38,063 nt of DNA from Verrucomicrobiota bacterium (GTDB taxonomy: Bacteria > Verrucomicrobiota > Verrucomicrobiia > Opitutales > JABDGR01): assembly GCA_013285985.1 (NCBI GenBank), contig JABDGR010000011.1, positions 1 through 38,063 of the forward strand, written 5' to 3'. The translations under genes and the position numbers were made by a program. Positions 27,326 through 34,547 of this stretch are shown piece by piece; the stretch's first letter is position 1, and every line of letters starts with the position of its first letter. The notes below the pieces were generated by a model. That model was not told the DNA's origin, did not search any database, and was given only the letters and a program-made list of their open reading frames with translations.

Positions 27326-28321
27326 CTAAAAAAACAACGCCTCGGCCAGTTCCTTCACCCGTTCGATGGGTTTGACGTGCTGCGGGAAATCCACCGCGCC
27401 TTTGCCGAAGTCGGCCTTGATGCGCACACCGTCGCAATCTTTCGCGTGCGCCCAGAGGAAATTTTTCTTTCCGCCGTCGTATTGCCATTCGACTTCGAGT
27501 TCGTTGGTCGAGGCGGCCGCGAGCGGCTTCGCGAGGAAAGTCACCTCATCCGGGTGCTCGCCGGGCTTTTCACAATGGTCGAGGCAGGTTTCCTGCCAGC
27601 GCAAAAGGTTGGCCGCTTCGCCATCCGCGCCGGGCGCATAGCGGCATTCAACGCGCGCCAGGCCCGCGATGAGCGCGTCGGGTTCGTAGCTGCTCAAAAA
27701 TTGCCCGATGGACTGGCGTACCGGCAGCAGCCGCGCATACGCGAGGTCCATCACCGTTTCCGGCTTCGGCCAGTGCGTCTTGGCATAGTCCGCCCCTTCA
27801 ATGCACGAATCAAAGACGATGCGCGTGCACAGTTTGAGGTAGGGGAGATATAATTCCTCAATGCGGCGCGCCGGCACGCGGTGCAGCCAATGATACACTG
27901 GCAAATCGCTTTCCAGCCAGACGCTCACCTGGTTTTCCAAAAATCCCGCGGCGTTGACCGGGTAGCCGAGAATCAGCGCCTCGCAGCAGCACATTTGCCG
28001 CGTGCTTGGGCCGATGTAGCACTGTGAAAAAAGTTTCGCCTGCACGAACAGACTCTCGTTCGCGTCCTTCACCGGGCACAGCGCCACGATGCGGCATGGG
28101 TACACTTGCGCGAATTCAATGGCTTGGTCGAACACGCGCTGCGCCTCATCGGGTGGTGTCGCCAGCCCAAATTGCAGCACCAGGTTCATCTGCGACGCGC
28201 GAAACGCGGAGGGTTCCGCGCTGCCGTGCGGCGCGTCGCTCTGCCACATGCGCGAAAGTGTCTTGGACACGTCGGACAACCGCAGCGCCATCCCGGGCAA
28301 AACATCGAGCAGGGTGGTCAT
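27326..28321 (-). CDS. opcA: Glucose-6-phosphate dehydrogenase assembly/activator protein OpcA
   Basis: A 331-residue cytoplasmic protein of the OpcA/Zwf-assembly family. In cyanobacteria and actinobacteria it binds and activates glucose-6-phosphate dehydrogenase. Recognisable stretches are RIVALCPVKDAN, the cysteine-bearing MCCCEALIL, VSVWLESDLPVYHWLH and the FDSCIEGADYAKT segment. The ATG at 28321 (MTTLLDVLPG) is preferred; the frame is open nine codons further, overlapping the end of zwf. It follows zwf by 5 bases, so translation is probably coupled. Confidence 0.88.
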   Translation of the reverse strand: MTTLLDVLPGMALRLSDVSKTLSRMWQSDAPHGSAEPSAFRASQMNLVLQFGLATPPDEAQRVFDQAIEFAQVYPCRIVALCPVKDANESLFVQAKLFSQCYIGPSTRQMCCCEALILGYPVNAAGFLENQVSVWLESDLPVYHWLHRVPARRIEELYLPYLKLCTRIVFDSCIEGADYAKTHWPKPETVMDLAYARLLPVRQSIGQFLSSYEPDALIAGLARVECRYAPGADGEAANLLRWQETCLDHCEKPGEHPDEVTFLAKPLAAASTNELEVEWQYDGGKKNFLWAHAKDCDGVRIKADFGKGAVDFPQHVKPIERVKELAEALFF

Positions 28322-28326
28322 GATTT

Positions 28327-29874
28327 TTACGGCCCGGCCCGGCGCCATTCATGATGTTGATCCCACAGCAGACGGTCGCCCGCCAGCGGCCCCCACGAGC
28401 CGGCCGCGTAATTTTCCAGGCCGCGTTTGCCGCCTTCCTGCCAGAAATCGAGAATCGGCGTGTACAGCCTCCACGAGGTCTCCGTCTCGTCGCCGCGGAT
28501 GAAGAGCGTCGAGTCGGACACGATGCAATCGAGGATGAGGCGCTCGTACGCTTCGGGCGTGTTCGAGCCGAATGTCGTCGCGTAGCGGAAGTGCATCTTC
28601 ACCGGTTGCGTGCGGGTTTCGAGGCCCGGCACCTTCGAGTTCATCAGCAAAGTAGTCCCTTCATCCGGCTGAATTTGGATGACGAGCGTGTTGGCCGCGA
28701 GGTTGAAGCGCTCGTGGTCGGCGAACAAAATCCCCGCCGGGCGCTTGAACTGCACCGCGATTTCCGATACCCGCCGCGCCAGCCGCTTGCCCGACCGCAG
28801 GTAGAATGGCACGCCCTGCCAGCGCCAGTTTTCGATGGATAGGCGCACCGCCGCGTAAGTCTCGGTGATGGAATCGGCCGGCACGCCCGCTTCCTGCATA
28901 TAACCCGGCACCTTCTGGCCCTGGATGAGTCCTTCCGTGTATTGTGCGCGCACCACGTCGCCGCCTTCCGCTTTCAGGTTGGCCGGCTGGATGCCTTTGA
29001 GCAGCTTCACTTTTTCATCGCGGATATCCTCCGCGCTCAATGACACCGGCGGCTCCATCGCCACCAGCGAAAGCAGCTGCATCGTGTGGTTTTGAATCAT
29101 GTCGCGCAGCGCCCCCGACTGGTCGTAGTAGCCCGCGCGCTCGCCGACGCCGAGGTCCTCCGCCACGGTGATTTGCACGCAATCCACATAGCGCCGGTTC
29201 CAAATCGGCTCAAAAATCGTGTTGGCAAAACGCAGCACCAGCAAATCCTGCACCGTCTCCTTGCCCAGGTAATGGTCAATGCGGTAGACCTGCGATTCCT
29301 CAAACTGGTTGCGGATGATGCGGTTCAAATCCTGCGCCGAGGCCAGGTCGCGCCCAAACGGCTTTTCGATAATCATCTTCGAGGCCAGCGGCGTGCCCGC
29401 GTGCCGCCGCGCCAGTCCGCTGACGCCGAGGTTTTCCAGCACCGGCTTGAAGACGTTCGGCGGTGTCGAGATGTAAAACACGCACTGCAAATCGCGTCCC
29501 AGCTGTTTTTCGATGGCGTCAATTTTCCCGCCCAGGGTCTTGAAGGCGTTGACGTCATCATAGCTGCCCGGAATGTAAAAAGTGTTGGCCTGCACGCGCG
29601 CCCACACGTCGTCCATCAGCGGCCGTCGGGAAAACTGCTTGATGTCCTTCGCCGTCTCCGCCCGAAAATCATTGTCCGGAATCGGTTTGCGCCCGAAGCC
29701 GATGAGGTAGAAGTCGGGCGACAGCAGGTTGTCCACCGCCAGGTTGAAAATGGCTGGCACCAGCTTGCGCGCGCACAAGTCGCCGGACGCCCCGAAGATG
29801 ACCAGGATCGTCGGCGGTGCACCGCGATGTTTGCTCAGGCCTTGGAGGAAGGGATGGCGGGAAGGTTCAACCAT
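28327..29874 (-). CDS. zwf: Glucose-6-phosphate 1-dehydrogenase
   Basis: A 515-residue enzyme that oxidises glucose 6-phosphate to 6-phosphogluconolactone and produces NADPH. The coenzyme loop is IFGASGDLCARKL. The substrate site RIDHYLGKETVQDLLVLRFAN holds the conserved Lys and the nearby catalytic histidine. EKPFGRDLASAQDLN and the C-terminal beta domain (FYLRSGKRLARRVSEIAVQFK) follow the family pattern. Full length. It is first in a zwf-opcA pair and lies 6 bases after the stop of yraN, so yraN and the pair may share a transcript. Confidence 0.97.
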   Translation of the reverse strand: MVEPSRHPFLQGLSKHRGAPPTILVIFGASGDLCARKLVPAIFNLAVDNLLSPDFYLIGFGRKPIPDNDFRAETAKDIKQFSRRPLMDDVWARVQANTFYIPGSYDDVNAFKTLGGKIDAIEKQLGRDLQCVFYISTPPNVFKPVLENLGVSGLARRHAGTPLASKMIIEKPFGRDLASAQDLNRIIRNQFEESQVYRIDHYLGKETVQDLLVLRFANTIFEPIWNRRYVDCVQITVAEDLGVGERAGYYDQSGALRDMIQNHTMQLLSLVAMEPPVSLSAEDIRDEKVKLLKGIQPANLKAEGGDVVRAQYTEGLIQGQKVPGYMQEAGVPADSITETYAAVRLSIENWRWQGVPFYLRSGKRLARRVSEIAVQFKRPAGILFADHERFNLAANTLVIQIQPDEGTTLLMNSKVPGLETRTQPVKMHFRYATTFGSNTPEAYERLILDCIVSDSTLFIRGDETETSWRLYTPILDFWQEGGKRGLENYAAGSWGPLAGDRLLWDQHHEWRRAGP

Positions 29875-29880
29875 GGGAAA

Positions 29881-30366
29881 TTAGGGCCGGCGCCCGTCGT
29901 TGCGGATGGGTGGAAGGTGGTTGGGAAGCAAGGGAATGCCGGCATGGAGCATCACCTCCGGCACCGCCCCATCAGAAACTCTCACCTCCACGATGTCGAA
30001 GCGAAAATGCGCCGGCCTTTGCTCCAGACCCCGCAGGTAGGCGCGCACCGCCCGGGCCAGGGCGTGCTTTTTACGCCGCGTCACCGAATGATACCCCGTC
30101 ACGGGGGCATGGGCCGCCCGGGTTCTGACCTCTCCGAAGACTAGCACTTCGCCGTCCCAGGCCACCAGGTCCAGCTCGTCCCGCCCATGCCGCCAGTTGC
30201 GGGCGACGATTTTCCAGCCCTTCTCCCGGAGGAACGTTGCGGCGGCCTCCTCACCAAGCCGTCCGCGCTCGCTGGCCGCTGTGTCGGGGCCCGGATTGCG
30301 CGTGCCCCAAAACCAGCGCCAGCGCGCGGCGATTATTCCCCCGGCCCGTTGCAACCAGCCAGTCAT
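29881..30366 (-). CDS. yraN: YraN/UPF0102 family nuclease-fold protein
   Basis: A 161-residue protein (ATG at 30366). After about 45 variable, Trp/Arg-rich residues comes the family core: ERGRLGEEAAATFLREKGWKIVARNWR, then GRDELDLVAWDGEVLVFGEVRTR. This matches the G-E-x-D-L...V-x-F-V-E-V-K-x-R pattern of the restriction-endonuclease-like fold, with the Asp, Glu and basic residue of the active site (Arg-x-Arg in place of Lys-x-Arg). The usual GEIDLI reads DELDLV. Biological role is unsettled across bacteria. A TTG start at 30411 would add 15 residues of low credibility. Confidence 0.88.
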   Translation of the reverse strand: MTGWLQRAGGIIAARWRWFWGTRNPGPDTAASERGRLGEEAAATFLREKGWKIVARNWRHGRDELDLVAWDGEVLVFGEVRTRAAHAPVTGYHSVTRRKKHALARAVRAYLRGLEQRPAHFRFDIVEVRVSDGAVPEVMLHAGIPLLPNHLPPIRNDGRRP

Positions 30367-30413
30367 CAACCCAGCTTGCACGGCGCCGCCACCCGAGGCA
30401 ATCCTACGCAAAA

Positions 30414-30725
30414 CTATTTTACCAGACGCCCGAAAACATCCGCCAAATCAACGTGGAATTGCCGCAGCGCCAGCCAGAGGAAAAGAAAGAAACCGAAGAA
30501 GCACACAATTTTCAATTTGCGCACGCGCCCGGGCAGATGCCGGAAGTGGCGGTCCTTGAACGCCCGATGCGGGCTGCGGCTGACGCGGAAGTTCTGCCAC
30601 GAGGCGCAGATCTGATGCGTGGGTCGAAAGGCAATGTAGGCGCAAACGATGAGTGGCACACCAATGCTGGCGGAAATGGTGAGCCAGTAAAGTAGGTCTT
30701 CGACAGTCTGGAGGAGGTTGTTCAT
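30414..30725 (-). CDS. Small two-helix membrane protein, unknown function
   Basis: A 103-residue hypothetical protein. Two hydrophobic segments are visible, one near 12-32 (LLYWLTISASIGVPLIVCAYIAF) and one near 72-90 (KIVCFFGFFLFLWLALRQF). They are joined by a basic, His/Arg-rich loop (about 33-70). The antisense frames here code nothing recognisable, and the hydrophobic pattern supports this strand. It lies 22 bases after the McsA-like gene and 47 bases before yraN. I do not recognise the family. Confidence 0.65.
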   Translation of the reverse strand: MNNLLQTVEDLLYWLTISASIGVPLIVCAYIAFRPTHQICASWQNFRVSRSPHRAFKDRHFRHLPGRVRKLKIVCFFGFFLFLWLALRQFHVDLADVFGRLVK

Positions 30726-30747
30726 TGCGCGGGCGCGTAAATCCCCT

Positions 30748-31293
30748 TCACCTGGCCGGTCGGCTGGGCGGTCTCGCCGGGCCGGGTGGTGCGCCGGCCT
30801 CGTCCGGCAGTTTGGCCTCGAGGGCGGCGATGGCCTCGTGTGTTTGCGCCAGGCCTTCGCCTTTGTTCAGGCGGGCCGGGTCGCTCAACTCCGCTTGCTG
30901 TACCTCCAGGCGCTGGCGTACCGTGGCCGGGTCGGTGCTGCGCGTCGGGATTTTTCCGCGATGCACCGCACCGCGGTGCATGCGCTTCAACAGTGGTGGC
31001 AGCATCCCGGCGAAAACGCTGTAACACGTCGGGCAGCCGTAGCGGCCCCGGTGTTCGAAGTCGCGCTGGCTGCAATCGCAGGCCGGGCAGCGCGCCGTCG
31101 GCTCCCGCGTGCGGCGTGCCGTGGCGCCCGCCCGCTCAAGCAGTGCGTAAGTGTCCGCGTCGAACACCCCGTTTTCTGCCGCGTGTTTTTCGCACCAGGC
31201 GCGGGAAACATTTTTGCCGTCCTTGGCAAAAGTGATGAAGACCGTCGCGGTCGCTCCGCAACTGGCGCAGGCAGGCTTGGGTGTATGCCCCAT
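30748..31293 (-). CDS. McsA-like zinc-finger protein
   Basis: A 181-residue protein starting at the ATG at 31293 (MGHTPKPACASCG). The first zinc site is CASCG followed by a C-x2-H (WCEKH). The second is CPACDCSQRDFEHRGRYGCPTCYSVF, leading into LPPLLKRMHRGAVHRGKIP, which is the core of McsA, the activator of protein-arginine kinase McsB. The C-terminal part (RLEVQQAELSD...EAIAALEAKL) is a poor match to the UVR motif that ends typical McsA, and the last 20 residues are Pro/Ala-rich. No mcsB, clpC or ctsR is adjacent. The open frame extends upstream to 31713, but that part is antisense to DUF805 and is not coding. Confidence 0.85.
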   Translation of the reverse strand: MGHTPKPACASCGATATVFITFAKDGKNVSRAWCEKHAAENGVFDADTYALLERAGATARRTREPTARCPACDCSQRDFEHRGRYGCPTCYSVFAGMLPPLLKRMHRGAVHRGKIPTRSTDPATVRQRLEVQQAELSDPARLNKGEGLAQTHEAIAALEAKLPDEAGAPPGPARPPSRPAR

Positions 31294-31420
31294 GTTTTTA
31301 TTATCGGAAAAATTGTTCCAAAAGGCAATTGAGAACTGAGTTGGCTTGACGCTGGAACCCAAAGCGTTAATCCTGATTTTGGACGCCGGACTCCTGGTCG
31401 TTCGCTCCTGTCTTATCACC

Positions 31421-31993
31421 ATGGAACTGTTTTTTTCACCGCGGGGCCGCATCAAGCGGCTCACTTTTTGGGAGGGCCTTACGGCCTGGTTCCTCCTGCA
31501 TTCCTTGCTGCTGATCATCATCATCATGGCCATGATGTATGCCCGGAACGGTTTTGTCTGGATGCTCGCGGATACCGATTTGTCCATTTTCGCCAATTTT
31601 TTCACCGCGCTATTCTTTGCCGAGTGGGTTTTCGCCATTTGGACCCTCGCGGCCATTTGCGCCAAACGCTGGCACGATTTGAATTTTTCCGGCTGGCTGG
31701 CGGCGCTTAACACCGTGCCGGTGGTCGTGGCGGGCCAGGCGCTCTTGGCTTTCTTTGGCGGGCTCGAACGCGATTTGGTTTACCGCTATGTCACTGACCC
31801 GAAGGCCATGGGCGAGGGCCAAAATCTCTTTGAAGTCATTACTCGGGCGAAAATCATGTTTTACAAAGACTATGTCGAGCCTTCGCCCATGTACGTGACG
31901 TTTGCCGTGCTGGTCGTGGCCGGGGTCTTCCTTTTCCCCTGCGTTTTGAAGGGCACGTCGGGTGCGAACGTCCATGGCAAAGCTGGGGCTTGA
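31421..31993 (+). CDS. DUF805 family membrane protein
   Basis: A 190-residue integral membrane protein with about four helices. The N-terminal FFSPRGRIKRLTFWEGL and the central CAKRWHDLNFSGWLAAL are the two DUF805 signatures (GRixRlxFW and KRxHDxnxSGW). The C-terminal KGTSGANVHGKA matches the usual G-t-x-G-x-N-x-y-G ending. An insertion of about 40 residues lies between the last two helices (ERDLVYRYVTDPKAM region). The ATG at 31421 starts just before the first signature; the frame is open 25 codons further upstream. Function is unknown in the family. It is divergent from the McsA-like gene. Confidence 0.87.
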   Translation: MELFFSPRGRIKRLTFWEGLTAWFLLHSLLLIIIIMAMMYARNGFVWMLADTDLSIFANFFTALFFAEWVFAIWTLAAICAKRWHDLNFSGWLAALNTVPVVVAGQALLAFFGGLERDLVYRYVTDPKAMGEGQNLFEVITRAKIMFYKDYVEPSPMYVTFAVLVVAGVFLFPCVLKGTSGANVHGKAGA

Positions 31994-32000
31994 GGCCGCG

Positions 32001-32396
32001 TCAATTCAGGGAGCGCACATAAGCCAGTAATTCGGCTATTTCCGCCTCCGAATGTTTTTTGGCGAAAGAAGGCATTTCGCCTTGGATGCCGTTCTTGATG
32101 ACATTCACGATGCGGCGGTCGCTCACTTGCACGCCGTGCAAGTCCGGCCCTTCATCGCCGTGGGCGTCGGCCCCGTGGCAGTGCGCGCAACTGTTCAGGA
32201 ATAATTTTTGTCCCGCCACGGCCATTTCCGGTGAGGGTGCCGGGGGCGAGAACAGCCAGGTCTCGGCGACGGCCGGTTGCTGGTGTGAATCGGCCCGGGC
32301 TTGTTGCTGCAAGGTCTTGCCGAAAACAAAGGCCCCGCCCAATGCCAGCCCGCTGGCCAGGATGGCCGCCCCCAATGCTTTCTTTTCGCGAGTCAT
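32001..32396 (-). CDS. Small c-type cytochrome
   Basis: A 131-residue class I cytochrome c. An N-terminal helix (about 8-27, ALGAAILASGLALGGAFVFG) is a signal peptide or membrane anchor. The haem-binding motif is CAHCH, followed by GADAHGDEGPDLHG. The distal axial ligand is probably the methionine in GEMPSFAKK, and the C-terminal helix is EIAELLAYVRSL. It lies 13 bases after a DUF2231-like membrane protein gene, which itself follows a Tat-exported phosphoesterase. The three probably form one operon with periplasmic or membrane-facing products. Confidence 0.93.
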   Translation of the reverse strand: MTREKKALGAAILASGLALGGAFVFGKTLQQQARADSHQQPAVAETWLFSPPAPSPEMAVAGQKLFLNSCAHCHGADAHGDEGPDLHGVQVSDRRIVNVIKNGIQGEMPSFAKKHSEAEIAELLAYVRSLN

Positions 32397-32409
32397 CGTC
32401 CGTCAGGTT

Positions 32410-32832
32410 TCAATGGCCCAAAAGCATTTCCCCGCCAAAATAGCCCGCGCCGGCCACCAAGGCCGCCGCCGTAAAACCCACGGCCAGATAACAGCCGAAC
32501 ACCCCGCGCCGGGTCATGGTGCCGACCATCGCCCGCCACGTGGCCAGCCCCACCAGCAGGCCAAACGCCGGCCAGACAAACAGGTGATGAAAACGCACCA
32601 GGTCGTGGCCCAGCATCTGGCCCTTGGTCATGAGTAATCCGGAGGCTACGGCGGGAAAAGTCCCCAGCCCGGCAAGTAACATCGTCCAGTATCCGGCGAT
32701 GTTCAACTGCGGCCCCGCCGGTCGGCGCGCCAGCGCCAAACCCGCCGCATCGAAGAGCCACGAACACCCCGCCAGTGCCAGGGGCAGATGCGTGCTCGCG
32801 CCATGAATTTTTGCCCAAAATTCGCTGTCCAT
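32410..32832 (-). CDS. DUF2231-like four-helix membrane protein
   Basis: A 140-residue membrane protein with four predicted helices. IHGASTHLPLALAGCSWLFD near the N-terminus resembles the H-x3-THxPlAl pattern of DUF2231 proteins. FHHLFVWPAFGLLVGLATW and GAGYFGGEMLLGH (compare GyxGGelV) follow. Several histidines lie at helix ends (His10, His14, His75 region, His81-82, His140) and could bind haem, though this is not shown. Its place between a phosphoesterase and a cytochrome c suggests a redox partner. Family assignment is from memory of the motifs only. Confidence 0.75.
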   Translation of the reverse strand: MDSEFWAKIHGASTHLPLALAGCSWLFDAAGLALARRPAGPQLNIAGYWTMLLAGLGTFPAVASGLLMTKGQMLGHDLVRFHHLFVWPAFGLLVGLATWRAMVGTMTRRGVFGCYLAVGFTAAALVAGAGYFGGEMLLGH

Positions 32833-32847
32833 GGTTTGGCGTCCGGT

Positions 32848-33873
32848 TTATCCGGCTTTGTCGGCGAGGGTTGAATCCACCACCGCCAGCGTGTGGTCGT
32901 GTTCGATGTATTTCACGCTGGTGAGCCCGAGGTAGGAGCGCAGTTTCGGCGCATCCACGAGCATCGGGCCGGGCTTGGGCGCGGTACCCGGTTCGGGTTG
33001 CGGGAAAGCCGTCGAGCGCGCGGTGTGGAACATCATGTTGCCCTCCACCTTTTGCAGCGCCTGGTGGATATGCCCGTTCAATACCGTGACCGAGCCAAAC
33101 CGCTTGAGCAGGTCCAGCGCCTTTGCGCCATCGTCCATGCCCCAACCCCATTTCGGATAAACCGCCCACAGCGGAATGTGCGCGAAGACGACGATGGGGG
33201 TTTCCGCCGACAGGCTCGCCAGGTCTTTTTCCAGCCACGCCAGCTGCTCGGCGCCGATGGTGCCCAGGCCGCCTTGGGCCAAATTCATGACATTGTTCAG
33301 GCCGATGAAATGCACGCCCTTTTGGTCAAAGCTGTACCAGCCGGCGCCCATTGTGCCCTTGCCGAAGCGTTTCAGGTATTCCGCTCCGTTGTCGCTGCCC
33401 ACGTCATGTTCGCCGGGCACGTAGAAAACCTGCTTCGTTTTGCAGTCCTTGGTCATTTGATCCAGCAAGTCAAATTGACCGGGATCGGACAAGTGGGTGA
33501 GGTCGCCCGTGTGCAAAATGAATTCCGGCGTGGTCGGGAGCGCGTTGATGCGATTGACGGTTTCGCGGAAGGTCGCGGCCACGTCGGGGTTCGCGGGCAT
33601 TTTGAAGCCGATGTGGCTGTCGCTGATTTGGACAAAGTTCAGCAAACCGGTGCTGGTCGTAGGCATGGCCGGCGTCGCGGGCATGGCCGCACCGGCACCG
33701 TAGCTCGCGCCGAGTACGCGCGAACTGAGTGTGCCGCTGCCGACGACCCAGACCAGGCCGGTGCCGGCCCAGGCCATGCATTTTAAGAAACCGCGACGGT
33801 CTACGCCGTCGTGGTTGTGGTTGTCGAGGATGAGGTCGGCGGAGCCGGCGGGATGTTCGTGGTCGTGGTGCAT
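32848..33873 (-). CDS. Tat-exported metallophosphoesterase
   Basis: A 341-residue calcineurin-like phosphoesterase. The N-terminus has a histidine cluster (MHHDHEHPAG), then a twin-arginine signal, DRRGFLKCMAWAGTGLVWVVG (Arg26-Arg27), so the folded enzyme is exported. Metal-site motifs in order: QISDSHIG (D-x-H), HTGDLTHL (GD), VPGEHDVGSD (in place of GNHD), VFAHIPLW, and LNGHIHQ (GHxH). The Asn of GNHD, normally a bridging metal ligand, is Glu here. The substrate is unknown; a phosphomonoester or cyclic nucleotide is possible. It starts the three-gene unit with DUF2231 and cytochrome c and is divergent from an ECF sigma/anti-sigma pair. Confidence 0.92.
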   Translation of the reverse strand: MHHDHEHPAGSADLILDNHNHDGVDRRGFLKCMAWAGTGLVWVVGSGTLSSRVLGASYGAGAAMPATPAMPTTSTGLLNFVQISDSHIGFKMPANPDVAATFRETVNRINALPTTPEFILHTGDLTHLSDPGQFDLLDQMTKDCKTKQVFYVPGEHDVGSDNGAEYLKRFGKGTMGAGWYSFDQKGVHFIGLNNVMNLAQGGLGTIGAEQLAWLEKDLASLSAETPIVVFAHIPLWAVYPKWGWGMDDGAKALDLLKRFGSVTVLNGHIHQALQKVEGNMMFHTARSTAFPQPEPGTAPKPGPMLVDAPKLRSYLGLTSVKYIEHDHTLAVVDSTLADKAG

Positions 33874-33911
33874 GGATGGATGTGAGGGTGATTGCCGTTG
33901 AATACGTGCCG

Positions 33912-33973
33912 GGAACCCGTTTTATTCCCGAAATCTTCGCAAAAAACTTTTTGTTTTTTTGCGGGAATAAAAC
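33912..33973. promoter_or_regulatory. Palindromic control region between the phosphoesterase and ECF sigma units
   Basis: A perfect 12-bp inverted repeat, GTTTTATTCCCG (33919-33930) and CGGGAATAAAAC (33962-33973), spans 31 bases. Those bases contain a second, nested imperfect palindrome (GCAAAAAAC ... GTTTTTTTGC). GGAACC at 33912-33917 resembles the -35 element of ECF-type promoters, but no convincing partner -10 was found. The region is very AT-rich compared with its flanks. Lying in a 125-base divergent gap, it could be an operator or contain promoters for both units. Confidence 0.5.
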
Positions 33974-33987
33974 CGCCGGTTTTGACG

Positions 33988-33993
33988 TATAAT
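33988..33993 (+). promoter_or_regulatory. Perfect -10 hexamer immediately before the ECF sigma start codon
   Basis: TATAAT ends 5 bases before the ATG at 33999. If used, transcription would begin at or within the start codon, giving a leaderless mRNA. No good -35 lies 17 bp upstream; the end of the 12-bp inverted repeat occupies that place. It may instead be chance in an AT-rich leader. Confidence 0.35.
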
Positions 33994-33998
33994 TCTTT

Positions 33999-34547
33999 AT
34001 GGACGAATCCGCGTTCCCGTCTGCGGTGGCCCCCGCCACCTTTGAGCAGGCCCTGTTGCCGCACCAGGACGCCGCTTACAACCTCGCCCGCTGGCTTATG
34101 CGCCACGACCACGATGCCGAAGATTGCGTGCAGGAAGCCTTCCTGCGCGCCTACCGGGCTTTCGACCGCTTTCGCGGCGGGGACGGGCGCACGTGGCTGC
34201 TCGCCATCGTGCGCAACGTCTGTTACTCCCGCCTCCGCCAAAAGCGCCTGGTCGAGCCGCCCATCTCTTTCGACGAAATCGAGCACAGCTCCAGCGTCGC
34301 CACCGTCGAATCGCCCTGGGCGCACGCCGCCGCCCGCGAATTGCTCCCCCAGGCCATGGATAAACTGCCGGACGAAGCGCGCGAAATCCTCGTGCTCCAT
34401 GAAATCGAGGGCTGCGCCTACAAGGAAATCGCCGCTATTTTGGAAGTGCCCATCGGCACCGTCATGTCGCGCCTCGCGCGCGCCCGGCTGAAACTCCTCG
34501 GCGAACTGCAACTGCTTTTGCGAAAGGATCTTTCCCATGGACTGTGA
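33999..34547 (+). CDS. ECF-type RNA polymerase sigma factor
   Basis: A 182-residue sigma factor. Region 2 (about 20-85) shows YNLARWLMRHDHDAEDCVQEAFLRAYRAFDRFRGG, with the DAEDxVQE core, and RTWLLAIVRNVCYSRLR. Region 4 (about 125-175) shows LPDEAREILVLHEIEGCAYKEIAAILEVPIGTVMSRLARAR, a complete helix-turn-helix. A variable linker with acidic residues joins them. The stop overlaps the downstream anti-sigma gene by 11 bases. It should direct transcription of its own operon and perhaps of the divergent phosphoesterase unit. No Shine-Dalgarno sequence precedes the ATG. Confidence 0.95.
   Translation: MDESAFPSAVAPATFEQALLPHQDAAYNLARWLMRHDHDAEDCVQEAFLRAYRAFDRFRGGDGRTWLLAIVRNVCYSRLRQKRLVEPPISFDEIEHSSSVATVESPWAHAAARELLPQAMDKLPDEAREILVLHEIEGCAYKEIAAILEVPIGTVMSRLARARLKLLGELQLLLRKDLSHGL
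34523..34528 (+). promoter_or_regulatory. Shine-Dalgarno site of the anti-sigma gene
   Basis: AAAGGA, inside the end of the sigma gene, stands 8 bases before the ATG at 34537. It supports this start and coupled translation. Confidence 0.6.

Noticed and set aside
31294-31713. Upstream extension of the McsA-like frame
   Set aside because: The added residues are antisense to the DUF805 gene and show no zinc-finger or family similarity; the ATG at 31293 directly precedes the first Cys motif.
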